A stretch of DNA of 28,717 nucleotides from Methylovorus sp035565335 (GTDB lineage: Bacteria; Pseudomonadota; Gammaproteobacteria; Burkholderiales; Methylophilaceae): NCBI GenBank assembly GCA_035565335.1, contig DATMSO010000098.1, positions 1 through 28,717 of the forward strand, in the 5' to 3' direction. This document shows, in pieces, positions 1 through 7,895 of the stretch (positions are counted from its first letter, which is position 1; each line of letters begins with the position of its first letter). The position numbers and the translations under genes are program-made. The notes under the pieces are model-generated. The model saw only the letters and a program-made list of their open reading frames with translations, searched no databases and was not told the origin of the DNA.

Positions 1-48
1 CTGATATGGAATCTCAACACCCAGGCCCTTCAAGCTTTCCAGACTCAT
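1..48 (-). CDS. 5' end of an unidentified gene cut by the window edge
   Basis: Only the first 16 codons are inside the window, reading MSLESLKGLGVEIPYQ from the ATG at 48-46. The start is well supported by a near-perfect Shine-Dalgarno, GGAGGAG, on the minus strand at 60-54, five bases before the ATG. The gene runs divergently from the formate dehydrogenase operon and shares its AT-rich upstream region. I do not recognise the peptide. It does not look like the N-terminal helix-turn-helix of a LysR regulator, which is what often sits divergent to fds operons. No function is proposed. Confidence 0.6.
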   Translation of the reverse strand, partial: MSLESLKGLGVEIPYQ

Positions 49-198
49 AGCAACTCCTCCAAGAGTTATTGAAAAATACTAAAAAACAACGACTTGAAAC
101 ATTTTTTTATAACAACTTATAAATCACTGTACAGCCTCTGCCGAAAAGATCAGCATGCTTTCTTAACCTGATTTTTTGTGGGGTTAATAGGTTAGTGT

Positions 199-227
199 AG
201 GCACAATCCATGTTGCCTGGCTAGCCA
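199..227. promoter_or_regulatory. overlapping inverted repeats, candidate operator for fds
   Basis: AGGCA at 199-203 and TGCCT at 214-218 form an inverted repeat with a 10-base spacer. The last T of its right arm is the first base of a perfect 10-base palindrome, TGGCTAGCCA (218-227). The element lies about 125-155 bases upstream of the candidate -35 of the fds promoter. In other betaproteobacteria a LysR-type regulator (FdsR) acts on fds operons, so this is a plausible binding site. That role is inference, and no regulator gene is seen next to it. Confidence 0.3.
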
Positions 228-351
228 TATTCCACATAAATCATTTTTAGCTGAAGTCGAATTGATGCAAGTCGGACTCTGATTGTGCAGCTTAATTCAC
301 ACGACATGCATGCCCAGTCTTGTCAGCATGAAAAATTAATGAACTTGTGAT

Positions 352-378
352 TTGACACGCTTTCTAAAATTGTATCAA
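352..378 (+). promoter_or_regulatory. candidate sigma70 promoter of the fds operon
   Basis: A perfect -35 hexamer TTGACA lies at 352-357. A -10-like TATCAA lies at 373-378, giving a 15-base spacer and 4 of 6 consensus matches. A 17-base spacer would give the poorer TCAAAA. The expected transcription start is near 385, leaving a leader of about 60 bases before the fdsG GTG at 448. The short spacer and weak -10 suggest a need for an activator. This assignment also argues against translation starting at the TTG of the same hexamer. Confidence 0.45.
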
Positions 379-447
379 AATGTAAACAGGCAGTCTCAAC
401 GAACTCGAATAATAAAAACCAAGTTGTTTTGTAGTAGAGGAGATGTT

Positions 448-918
448 GTGTTACCTGAGCAAGCAGCGCGGATCGACGCGCACATTACTGCACACAAGGC
501 GCTGCCTGGCGGGTTGTTGCCTTTACTGCATGCTATACAAGACGACGTAGGATATGTGCCGGAGGAGAGCTATGGCAGCATATCCAAAGCCCTTAATCTC
601 TCAGTCGCCGAAATTCACGGCGTCGTCACTTTCTACCACCACTTCCGAACGCATCCCCCCGGCCGCCATATCCTGCAGATATGCCGTGCCGAATCCTGTC
701 AATCCATGGGTTCCACCGCGCTTGAAGCGCATGCCAAAGCCACGCTAGGTATTGATTACCACCAGACTACGGCGGATGGCAGCATCACTCTGGAGCCGGT
801 GTATTGCCTGGGCAACTGTGCTTGCTCACCGGCGATTACGGTGGATGAAGAAGTCTATGGCCGCGTCAGCCCTCAGCGGCTCGATGCGATTATTGCCGAA
901 GCGAAAGAGGTGATGTGA
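448..918 (+). CDS. fdsG: NAD-dependent formate dehydrogenase gamma subunit
   Basis: FdsG is the small electron-transfer subunit of the soluble Mo-dependent formate dehydrogenase and is homologous to NuoE of complex I. It carries one [2Fe-2S] cluster on a thioredoxin-like fold and works with FdsB at the NADH end. Cys79, Cys84, Cys120 and Cys124 show the family pattern C-x4-C then C-x3-C. I chose the GTG at 448 because AGAGGAG sits at 436-442 and the product (156 residues, starting LPEQAARIDAHI) has the normal family length. The frame is open back to a TTG at 352, but that extension has no ribosome-binding site and overlaps a promoter hexamer. Its stop TGA overlaps the fdsB ATG by one base (TGATG), so translation is coupled. 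Confidence 0.93.
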   Translation: MLPEQAARIDAHITAHKALPGGLLPLLHAIQDDVGYVPEESYGSISKALNLSVAEIHGVVTFYHHFRTHPPGRHILQICRAESCQSMGSTALEAHAKATLGIDYHQTTADGSITLEPVYCLGNCACSPAITVDEEVYGRVSPQRLDAIIAEAKEVM

Positions 919-2468
919 TGACCCGGATTTATGTTCCCCGTGACTCCAGTGCCTTATCCCTGGGCGCGGAAAAAGTCGCGAACGCCATTGCCGAATACGC
1001 AGCCAGCCAACATTTGGCGGTGGAAATTGTGCGCAATGGCTCGCGCGGCATGTTCTGGCTTGAGCCGCTGGTTGAAGTGGAAACCACTGCCGGCCGTATT
1101 GCCTATGGACCCGTGCAGCCCAGCGATGTGCCCGGCTTGTTCGCGGCAGATTTCATGCAAGGCGGTGCACATGCCTTGCGTCTGGGGCTGACAGAGGAAT
1201 TGCCCTGGCTCAAGCAGCAAGAGCGGCTGACCTTTGCCCGAGTGGGTATTACCGATCCGGTATCGCTCACTGATTACCTGGCGCACGATGGATACCGCGG
1301 CCTTCAGAATGCCCTGGCTCTGCAGCCTGCCGATATTGTGCAGCAGGTAACGGATTCCGGCCTGCGCGGCCGCGGCGGCGCGGCTTTCCCCACCGGTATC
1401 AAATGGAAAACCGTACACGACTGTAAAGCCGACCAGAAGTACATCGTCTGCAATGCGGACGAAGGCGATTCCGGCACTTATTCTGACCGCATGATCATGG
1501 AAGGCGATCCGTTTGTGCTGATTGAGGGCATGACGATTGCCGCGCTGGCCGTCGGTGCCACGCAAGGCTATATCTACCTGCGTTCCGAATACCCACATGC
1601 CCTGGCCGTGTTGAATGAAGCCATTCAGCATGCCCGGGAAAAACATTACCTGGGCCCGAATATTCTTGGTAGCGGACATGCCTTTGAGCTGGAAGTACGT
1701 CGCGCCGCCGGTGCTTATGTCTGTGGCGAAGAAACTTCCTTGCTGGAAAGCCTTGAGGGCAAGCGCGGCCTGGTGCGTTTCAAGCCGCCATTGCCCGCCA
1801 TTGAAGGCCTGTTCGGCAAACCTACGGTCGTCAATAACGTGATTTCTTTCGCCAGCGTGCCGATTATTCTGGATAAAGGCGCGGTGTTTTATCGTGATTA
1901 CGGGATGGGCCGTTCGCGTGGCACCTTGCCTATCCAGCTGGCCGGCAATATCAAGCATGGTGGCTTGGTAGAAAAAGCCTTCGGCGTCACCTTGCGTCAA
2001 TTGCTGTACGACTTTGGCGGCGGCTCCGCCAGCGGCCGAACTATCCGTGCCGTGCAGGTAGGTGGCCCGTTGGGCGCTTATTTGCCGGAGTCGCAGTTTG
2101 ATACGCCACTCGATTATGAAGAGTTTTCCAAATTATGGGCGGTGCTTGGCCACGGCGGTATTGTTGCCTTTGACGATACCGTGGATATGGCCAAAATGGC
2201 GCGCTACGCCTTTGAGTTCTGCGCCATTGAATCCTGCGGCAAATGTACACCATGCCGCATCGGCTCGACCCGTGGCGTGGAGGTCATGGACAAGATCATG
2301 CAAGGCAATGACCACGCCAAAAACATTGCACTGGTGCGCGACCTCAGCGACACCATGCTGAATGGTTCGCTTTGCGCCCTGGGTGGCATGACGCCATACC
2401 CGGTATTGAGCGCGATCAATCACTTCCCGGAAGATTTCGGCCTCAATAACAAAGCACAAGCGGCCTAG
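918..2468 (+). CDS. fdsB: NAD-dependent formate dehydrogenase beta subunit (diaphorase)
   Basis: FdsB passes electrons from formate to NAD+ through FMN and a [4Fe-4S] cluster and corresponds to NuoF. The 516-residue protein begins with a cysteine-free thioredoxin-like segment (about 1-115), which is typical of FdsB. The FMN/NADH-binding region follows, with the glycine-rich GRGGAAFPTG (151-160) and GAYVCGEETSLLESLEGKRG (265-284). The C-terminal cluster ligands are Cys440, Cys443, Cys446 and Cys486. The ATG at 918 is preferred over the in-frame GTG at 915 because AGAGG at 906-910 is well spaced for it. It overlaps fdsG by one base and is followed by fdsA after 19 bases. Confidence 0.95.
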   Translation: MTRIYVPRDSSALSLGAEKVANAIAEYAASQHLAVEIVRNGSRGMFWLEPLVEVETTAGRIAYGPVQPSDVPGLFAADFMQGGAHALRLGLTEELPWLKQQERLTFARVGITDPVSLTDYLAHDGYRGLQNALALQPADIVQQVTDSGLRGRGGAAFPTGIKWKTVHDCKADQKYIVCNADEGDSGTYSDRMIMEGDPFVLIEGMTIAALAVGATQGYIYLRSEYPHALAVLNEAIQHAREKHYLGPNILGSGHAFELEVRRAAGAYVCGEETSLLESLEGKRGLVRFKPPLPAIEGLFGKPTVVNNVISFASVPIILDKGAVFYRDYGMGRSRGTLPIQLAGNIKHGGLVEKAFGVTLRQLLYDFGGGSASGRTIRAVQVGGPLGAYLPESQFDTPLDYEEFSKLWAVLGHGGIVAFDDTVDMAKMARYAFEFCAIESCGKCTPCRIGSTRGVEVMDKIMQGNDHAKNIALVRDLSDTMLNGSLCALGGMTPYPVLSAINHFPEDFGLNNKAQAA

Positions 2469-2487
2469 CAGTATTTAGGAGATAGCC

Positions 2488-5334
2488 ATGGAACACCAAA
2501 AAGATTACGGTACCCCAGCCAGCCATTCCGATCAGCAAGTGACCCTCAATATTGATGGCACCGAGGTCACCGTCCCAGCCGGCACCTCTATCATGCATGC
2601 AGCCATGGTCGCTGGCGTCAGCGTCCCCAAGCTCTGTGCCACCGATAGCCTGGATCCGTTCGGCTCTTGCCGCTTGTGCCTGGTTGAAATCGAAGGGCGC
2701 CGCGGCTATCCGGCATCGTGTACCACCCCGGTGGATAACGGGCTGAAAGTCCGCACGCAAAGCCCGAAACTGGCCGATATTCGTCGCGGGGTCATGGAGC
2801 TTTATATCTCTGACCACCCGCTGGATTGCCTGACCTGCGCTGCCAATGGGGACTGTGAACTGCAGGACATGGCCGGTGCCGTGGGCCTGCGCGAAGTGCG
2901 CTATGGCTATGAAGGTGAAAATCACCTCAAGGCGGAAAAAGATACCTCCAATCCGTACTTCACGTTTGATCCTTCCAAATGTATCGTCTGCTCACGTTGT
3001 GTCCGCGCCTGCGAAGAGACGCAAGGTACCTTTGCGTTGACCATACAGGGCCGTGGCTTTGAATCCAAAGTCGCCTCCGGAGTGAATAATTTCCTGGAAT
3101 CGGAATGCGTATCCTGCGGCGCCTGTGTGCAAGCCTGCCCGACGGCCACGCTCATGGAAAAATCCGTGATACAGCATGGCCAGCCCGAGCATAGCGTGAC
3201 GACTACCTGTGCCTATTGTGGCGTGGGTTGTTCGTTTAACGCTGAAATGAAAGGCGAAGAACTGATCCGCATGGTGCCGAATAAGGACGGTGGCGCCAAT
3301 CATGGTCACTCCTGCGTGAAAGGGCGCTTTGCCTGGGGTTATGCCACGCACAAGGATCGCATCACCAAGCCCATGATCCGCAAGAGCATTACCGACCCAT
3401 GGACCGAAGTGTCATGGGACGAGGCCATATCCTATGCTGCCAGCGAGATTCAGCGTATTCAGGGCAAATATGGCAAGGAATCGGTCGGCGCCATTACGTC
3501 GTCGCGCTGCACCAATGAAGAAGTCTACGTCGTGCAAAAGCTGGTGCGTGCCGTGTTCGGCAGCAATAACGTCGATACCTGCGCCCGCGTTTGCCATTCG
3601 CCTACCGGGTATGGCCTTAAACAAACCCTGGGTGAGTCCGCCGGTACCCAGACCTTTGATTCAGTAATGAAATCCGATGTGATCATGGTGATAGGTGCCA
3701 ACCCCACCGATGGTCACCCGGTATTTGGCTCGCAGATGAAGCGCCGCTTGCGCGAAGGCGCCAAGCTGATCGTCGCTGACCCACGCGCCATTGATCTGGT
3801 GTCGTCTCCTCACGTTAAGGCAGATCATCACCTCAAGCTGCGCCCCGGCACTAATGTGGCGCTGATTTCCGCTATGGCGCATGTGGTGGTGACTGAAGGC
3901 CTGGTGGATGAAGAGTTTGTCAAAGCGCGTTGTGAGTGGGATTCTTTTGAGATGTGGCGTGATTTTGTCGCCAAGCCTGAAAATTCGCCTGAGGCGCTGG
4001 AGGCTGAACTTGGCATCAAGGCCGCAGAAGTCCGTGCTGCTGCCCGTTTGTTTGCCACTGGCGGTAATGCCGCCATCTATTATGGCTTGGGCGTGACAGA
4101 ACACAGTCAGGGTTCGACCACCGTCATGGGCATTGCCAACCTCGCCATGGCGACCGGCAATATCGGTCGTGAAGGCGTGGGTGTGAACCCCTTGCGCGGT
4201 CAGAACAATGTGCAGGGTTCGTGTGACATGGGTTCCATGCCGCACGAATTCACTGGTTATCGTCATGTGTCGGACGATGCCACCCGTGCCCTGTTTGAGT
4301 CGGCCTGGGGCCGTCCATTGTCAGCGGATCCCGGCCTGCGCATCCCTAATATGCTGGACCAGGCGATTGAAGGCAGCTTCAAGGCGCTGTACTGCAATGG
4401 CGAAGATATTGCCCAGTCTGACCCGGATACCCAGCATGTCACCCATGCGCTGGAATCCATGGAGTGTGTGATCGTGCAGGACTTGTTCCTGAATGAAACC
4501 GCGATGTATGCCCATGTCTTCCTGCCCGGTGCTTCTTTCCTGGAAAAGACCGGTACCTTTACCAACGCTGAGCGCCGTATATCTCCGGTACGCCGCGTGA
4601 TGTCGCCCAAGAATGGTTATGAGGACTGGGAAATCACCGCCATGCTGTCCAATGCACTGGGTTACCCCATGCATTACAAGCATGCCTCTGACATCCTGGA
4701 CGAAATTGCTGCCTTGACCCCGACCTTCTCCGGCGTCAGCTTCAAGAAGCTGGACGAACTGGGCAGCGTGCAATGGCCTTGCACCGATGAATTCCCCAAC
4801 GGCACGCCTACCATGCACATTGATGAATTCGTGCGCGGCAAGGGCAAGTTCTTCATTACCCAATATGTGCCGACCACAGAGAAGGTCAACGCCAAGTATC
4901 CATTGATCCTGACCACGGGCCGTATCCTTTCGCAATATAATGTGGGGGCGCAAACACGGCGTACAGACAACGTGGCCTGGCATCCTGAGGATATGGTCGA
5001 GATTCATCCGCACGATGCTGAGGACCGTGGGATCAGTGAAGGTGATTGGGTGGGCATTGCCAGCCGCGCCGGCGAAACGGTGCTACGCGCCAAGATTACC
5101 GAGCGTGTGCAGCCTGGCGTTATTTACACCACCTTCCACCATCCTGAATCCGGGGCCAACGTCATTACCACCGATAACTCGGACTGGGCGACCAATTGTC
5201 CCGAGTTCAAGGTTACCGCGGTGCAGGTGACTCGTGTTTCACAGCTTTCCGACTGGCAGCGCAGCTATCGGCAGTTCAGTGAAGAGCAGATTGCTTTTGC
5301 GCACAACACAGCTAAAGAGGCGCGGATTGAGTAG
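2488..5334 (+). CDS. fdsA: NAD-dependent formate dehydrogenase alpha (catalytic) subunit
   Basis: FdsA oxidises formate to CO2 at a bis-MGD molybdenum centre in the cytoplasm. The 948-residue protein has the full cofactor array. A plant-type [2Fe-2S] site is formed by Cys50, 61, 64 and 78. A His110/Cys114/117/123 site follows. Two ferredoxin-like [4Fe-4S] motifs lie at Cys165-175 and Cys207-217, and a further cluster begins at Cys241/244/248. The molybdopterin domain follows, and the Mo ligand is cysteine, not selenocysteine: Cys369 followed by His370 in the sequence RVCHSPTGYG. Arg570 in NPLRGQNN matches the conserved substrate arginine of the family. AGGAG at 2477-2481 precedes the ATG. Length and domain order are normal. 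Confidence 0.96.
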   Translation: MEHQKDYGTPASHSDQQVTLNIDGTEVTVPAGTSIMHAAMVAGVSVPKLCATDSLDPFGSCRLCLVEIEGRRGYPASCTTPVDNGLKVRTQSPKLADIRRGVMELYISDHPLDCLTCAANGDCELQDMAGAVGLREVRYGYEGENHLKAEKDTSNPYFTFDPSKCIVCSRCVRACEETQGTFALTIQGRGFESKVASGVNNFLESECVSCGACVQACPTATLMEKSVIQHGQPEHSVTTTCAYCGVGCSFNAEMKGEELIRMVPNKDGGANHGHSCVKGRFAWGYATHKDRITKPMIRKSITDPWTEVSWDEAISYAASEIQRIQGKYGKESVGAITSSRCTNEEVYVVQKLVRAVFGSNNVDTCARVCHSPTGYGLKQTLGESAGTQTFDSVMKSDVIMVIGANPTDGHPVFGSQMKRRLREGAKLIVADPRAIDLVSSPHVKADHHLKLRPGTNVALISAMAHVVVTEGLVDEEFVKARCEWDSFEMWRDFVAKPENSPEALEAELGIKAAEVRAAARLFATGGNAAIYYGLGVTEHSQGSTTVMGIANLAMATGNIGREGVGVNPLRGQNNVQGSCDMGSMPHEFTGYRHVSDDATRALFESAWGRPLSADPGLRIPNMLDQAIEGSFKALYCNGEDIAQSDPDTQHVTHALESMECVIVQDLFLNETAMYAHVFLPGASFLEKTGTFTNAERRISPVRRVMSPKNGYEDWEITAMLSNALGYPMHYKHASDILDEIAALTPTFSGVSFKKLDELGSVQWPCTDEFPNGTPTMHIDEFVRGKGKFFITQYVPTTEKVNAKYPLILTTGRILSQYNVGAQTRRTDNVAWHPEDMVEIHPHDAEDRGISEGDWVGIASRAGETVLRAKITERVQPGVIYTTFHHPESGANVITTDNSDWATNCPEFKVTAVQVTRVSQLSDWQRSYRQFSEEQIAFAHNTAKEARIE

Positions 5335-5340
5335 AGATGT

Positions 5341-6201
5341 GTGAGTGAAAAATTAGTGAATGCAGAGACCGGCCTGAACATCACCGGTCTCTATTCCGTC
5401 AGCAAATGGCGCGCTGATGGCGAAACACAGAGTGTGACGGCATTGCAGGATCGTGTGGCGGAAGAAATGCCGGTCGCCATGATTTACAACGATATTTCGC
5501 ATGCGGTCATGCTGGCAACGCCGGACGACCTCGCAGATTTTGCCCTCGGTTTTTCATTGTGCGAAGGCATTTTGCGCGAGCCTAGTGACTTGTATGGCCT
5601 GGATATAGTCCCCCAGGAAAAAGGCGTGGAACTGCGCATGGAGATTGCCAGTGAATGCTTTGTGCATCTCAAGGAGCGGCGACGCAGCATGGCAGGGCGT
5701 ACCGGTTGTGGTTTATGTGGTGCCGAAAGCCTGGAGCAGGCACTGCGTATCCCTGACAAAGTGGTGGCCTCGGACCTGACATTTGATTACCGCGCGATTT
5801 TGCGGGCGCAGGAAAGCATACAAAAAAGCCAGCCTCTGCAGGCCTTAACCGGTGCTACTCACGCCAGCGCCTGGGTAAGCCCGGAAGGCGAGATACGGAT
5901 GGTGCGTGAAGATGTTGGCCGGCATAACGCGCTCGATAAGCTGATAGGTGCCATCGCGCGGGCAGGGGATGACAGGCGTGGCTTTGTATTGACGACCAGC
6001 CGGGCGAGCTATGAAATGGTGCAAAAAACCGTGACAGCGGGGATTCCCATGCTGGTGGCGATTTCGGCGCCAACGGGTTTGGCGATCCGCGTGGCAGAAA
6101 ACAGCGGGATTGCGCTGGTCGGGTTTACCCGCCCCCATCAGCATGTGGTGTATGCAGGCAAAGACAGAATTATTTACGGGGATTTTGAAGAGTCGACATG
6201 A
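5341..6201 (+). CDS. fdhD: formate dehydrogenase sulfurtransferase FdhD/FdsC
   Basis: FdhD (called FdsC in fds operons) takes sulfur from a cysteine desulfurase and delivers it to the molybdenum cofactor. Formate dehydrogenase is inactive without it. The 286-residue protein has the diagnostic CGLCG motif with Cys123 and Cys126, and the conserved REDVGRHNALDKLIG segment near 192. It lies six bases after fdsA, so it is surely co-transcribed. The start is GTG with only a weak ribosome-binding site in the fdsA stop region. An ATG four bases upstream (5337) is out of frame and closes at once. Its last bases overlap the fdsD start (ATGA). Confidence 0.93.
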   Translation: MSEKLVNAETGLNITGLYSVSKWRADGETQSVTALQDRVAEEMPVAMIYNDISHAVMLATPDDLADFALGFSLCEGILREPSDLYGLDIVPQEKGVELRMEIASECFVHLKERRRSMAGRTGCGLCGAESLEQALRIPDKVVASDLTFDYRAILRAQESIQKSQPLQALTGATHASAWVSPEGEIRMVREDVGRHNALDKLIGAIARAGDDRRGFVLTTSRASYEMVQKTVTAGIPMLVAISAPTGLAIRVAENSGIALVGFTRPHQHVVYAGKDRIIYGDFEEST

Positions 6202-6422
6202 ATATTGAGCATCTGATTACCATGGCCAACCAGATTGGCACGTTTTTTTCTGCATACCCTGATCGCGAGCTGGCAAAAAATGAAATTGTCAGCCATATCA
6301 AACGCTTCTGGGCGCATAACATGCGCCAGCAACTGGTGAGCCATGTGAATGACAAGCAAGGCCAAGGGCTGGACGCCATTGTGACCGATGCTGTGCGCCA
6401 GCATGTGGGGCAGCTGGTTTAA
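6198..6422 (+). CDS. fdsD: NAD-dependent formate dehydrogenase delta subunit
   Basis: This 74-residue protein matches the FdsD family, the small accessory subunit encoded last in fdsGBACD operons. It begins MNIEHLITMANQIGTFFSAY and has the conserved HIKRFWAHNMR block (residues 33-43). It has no cysteines and so carries no Fe-S cluster. In the family it associates with the complex and is needed for stable activity, though its exact role is less clear than that of the other subunits. The ATG overlaps the fdhD stop in an ATGA junction, implying coupled translation. Confidence 0.92.
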   Translation: MNIEHLITMANQIGTFFSAYPDRELAKNEIVSHIKRFWAHNMRQQLVSHVNDKQGQGLDAIVTDAVRQHVGQLV

Positions 6423-6458
6423 TACGCTTCTGCGGTTTGAACCTTGGCAATGCGCTGT

Positions 6459-6476
6459 CAGTACCTCCTGGTACTG
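6459..6476 (+). terminator. hairpin after fdsD, possible weak terminator
   Basis: CAGTACC (6459-6465) and GGTACTG (6470-6476) form a perfect 7-base-pair stem with a TCCT loop, 36 bases after the fdsD stop. The following bases are pyrimidine-rich but there is no clean T-run, so intrinsic termination would be inefficient. It may instead protect the 3' end of the fds mRNA. Confidence 0.35.
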
Positions 6477-6506
6477 CCGTTCATCTTCTCTCGTTTCTGT
6501 CTTCTC

Positions 6507-6535
6507 CTGTCACTGCTCAGGTGGCATGCTAGAAT
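6507..6535 (+). promoter_or_regulatory. extended -10 promoter of ispD
   Basis: A -10 hexamer TAGAAT (6530-6535, 5 of 6 matches) is preceded by TGC, making an extended -10. A -35-like CTGTCA (6507-6512, 4 of 6) sits 17 bases upstream. Transcription would begin about 7 bases downstream, near 6542, which is the A of the ispD start codon. Confidence 0.55.
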
Positions 6536-6541
6536 CGGGGC

Positions 6542-7261
6542 ATGCAAAAAAGTCATGTCCTGATCCCGGCAAGTGGCTCTGGTAGCCGCATGCAGGCCTC
6601 TCTTCCCAAACAGTATCTGCCCTTGCTCGGGCAATCCGTGGTGCTGCGTACCGTTAATCTTTTTCTCGCCAGTCCCTGTATCAGCAGCGTGCATGTGGTG
6701 CTGAATCCCGATGATGAGATCTGGGCGACGCAGGTCGATCTGCCAGCCTCTGACCGTCTGCATGTGCATTACCAGGGCGGCGAGACACGTTCGGATTCCG
6801 TGCTGAATGGCCTCAATGCCATGCGTGAGCTGGTCGATGCGTGTGACTGGATACTGGTGCACGATGCCGCCCGACCCATGCTGACGCCTGCGCTGTTGCA
6901 GCGCCTGATCGAGACCGTGCAGCATGACGATGTCGGTGGCCTGCTGGCGATTCCGCTGGCGGATACCCTGAAGCGTGCCGACCCCGCGCAGCGCGTGGCA
7001 TCGACTGAACCGCGCGATGCCTTGTGGCAGGCGCAGACGCCGCAAATGTTTCCGCATGGCGTGCTTACGCGTGCCCTGGAATACACCCGCCAGCTGCCTG
7101 ACTATATCCCCACAGACGAAGCCCAGGCCATGGAGGCTCTGGGCCTGAAACCCCTGCTGGTGCAGGGCGAGCTGCGCAACCTTAAAATTACCTATCCGCA
7201 GGATCTCTGGCTTGCCGAAGCCATCCTGCGGGCTGACCAGTCCCAAGGAGAGCTAGCATGA
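6542..7261 (+). CDS. ispD: 2-C-methyl-D-erythritol 4-phosphate cytidylyltransferase
   Basis: IspD joins CTP to 2-C-methyl-D-erythritol 4-phosphate to give CDP-methylerythritol, the third step of the MEP isoprenoid pathway. The 239-residue product has the N-terminal nucleotide-binding signature PASGSGSRM followed by LPKQY (residues 9-25), which holds the catalytic Arg16 and Lys23. GGETRSDSV, VHDAARP and the TPQMF/PTDEAQAME blocks are also present. The ATG at 6542 puts the signature where the family has it. There is no purine-rich ribosome-binding site and hardly any room for a leader. The last four bases overlap ispF, and an AAGGAGAG site for ispF lies inside ispD. Confidence 0.95.
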   Translation: MQKSHVLIPASGSGSRMQASLPKQYLPLLGQSVVLRTVNLFLASPCISSVHVVLNPDDEIWATQVDLPASDRLHVHYQGGETRSDSVLNGLNAMRELVDACDWILVHDAARPMLTPALLQRLIETVQHDDVGGLLAIPLADTLKRADPAQRVASTEPRDALWQAQTPQMFPHGVLTRALEYTRQLPDYIPTDEAQAMEALGLKPLLVQGELRNLKITYPQDLWLAEAILRADQSQGELA

Positions 7262-7740
7262 TACGTATAGGCCATGGTTTTGATGTGCATCAACTGATAG
7301 AAGGGCGTCGCTGCATTATCGGCGGCGTGGATATTCCGCATAGCAAGGGCCTGCTGGGGCATTCCGATGCCGATGTGCTGCTGCATGCCATTTGCGATGC
7401 CATGCTGGGGGCCGCGGCCCTCGGCGATATTGGCAAGCACTTTCCGGATACCGATGTGCGTTACAAGGGCATCGATTCACGAGAGCTGTTGCGCCACGTG
7501 GTCAAGCTTATACGCGCCAAGCACTATGCCATCGTGAATATCGATGCCACCATCATGGCGCAAGCGCCGCGCTTGTCCGGCCATATTGAGCAGATGTGCG
7601 CCAATATTGCCGAAGACTGCAACCTGCTGCGTGATGCCATTAATGTGAAAGCCACCACCACCGAGAAGCTGGGCTTTGTTGGCCGCGAAGAGGGCATTGC
7701 GGCAGAAGCGGTCTGCCTGTTGCAACGCTTCCAGATATAG
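7258..7740 (+). CDS. ispF: 2-C-methyl-D-erythritol 2,4-cyclodiphosphate synthase
   Basis: IspF cyclises CDP-methylerythritol 2-phosphate to methylerythritol 2,4-cyclodiphosphate with release of CMP. It is a homotrimeric metal enzyme of the MEP pathway. The metal ligands Asp9, His11 and His43 are present in RIGHGFDVH and LLHAI. The KATTTEKLGFVGR block near the C terminus (CMP binding) is intact. At 160 residues it has the usual length. It overlaps ispD by four bases (ATGA), the usual coupling of these two genes. ispE is not adjacent, as is common in proteobacteria. A strong terminator follows at 7821. Confidence 0.96.
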   Translation: MIRIGHGFDVHQLIEGRRCIIGGVDIPHSKGLLGHSDADVLLHAICDAMLGAAALGDIGKHFPDTDVRYKGIDSRELLRHVVKLIRAKHYAIVNIDATIMAQAPRLSGHIEQMCANIAEDCNLLRDAINVKATTTEKLGFVGREEGIAAEAVCLLQRFQI

Positions 7741-7820
7741 CGCCACAGATCCAGATAGAGTAAAGCCCAGACAAGCACCAGCTGCGATGTGCTGATCGCA
7801 TTCTTTATGATCGCACTATA

Positions 7821-7856
7821 AAAAAACGCCCGAACATCACTGTCCGGGCGTTTTTT
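7821..7856. terminator. bidirectional terminator between ispF and the RND pump gene
   Basis: AAAAAACGCCCG (7821-7832) pairs with CGGGCGTTTTTT (7845-7856). After one A-C mismatch, ACA pairs with TGT around a TCAC loop. There is an A-run on one side and a T-run on the other, so it can stop transcription from ispF and from the convergent efflux operon. Confidence 0.93.
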
Positions 7857-7872
7857 ATTGCTCAGGCCTGTA

Positions 7873-7892
7873 TCACCAGGCTGGGCTGGTGA
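7873..7892 (-). terminator. second hairpin just after the RND pump stop codon
   Basis: TCACCAG (7873-7879) and CTGGTGA (7886-7892) form a perfect 7-base-pair stem with a 6-base loop. It lies 3 bases past the stop of the minus-strand pump gene and before the shared terminator. It has no T-run of its own. It may stabilise the 3' end or help termination. Confidence 0.3.
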
Positions 7893-7895
7893 CGC

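Larger units (their letters stand above)
49..447. promoter_or_regulatory. AT-rich divergent leader upstream of fdsG
   Basis: This 399-base stretch holds no convincing gene. It contains T- and A-runs near 60-120 and two overlapping inverted repeats at 199-227. It also has a TTGACA hexamer at 352-357 and the fdsG ribosome-binding site AGAGGAG at 436-442. It must carry the promoters of the divergent partial gene on the left and of the fds operon on the right. I see no riboswitch fold that I can name. Confidence 0.6.

Noticed and set aside
127..134. CTGTACAG palindrome resembling a LexA box
   Set aside because: A LexA site needs about eight bases between CTGT and ACAG; here there are none.
200..216. 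GGCAC...TTGC resembling a sigma54 promoter upstream of fds
   Set aside because: The GG and GC are 13 bases apart instead of the required 10, so it does not fit.
954..2000. 348-codon minus-strand open frame opposite fdsB
   Set aside because: It mirrors the codon structure of fdsB, matches no family and has no start signals.
3592..3597. Possible selenocysteine at the FdsA active site
   Set aside because: The codon is TGC (Cys369), not TGA, and no selenocysteine insertion hairpin is needed.
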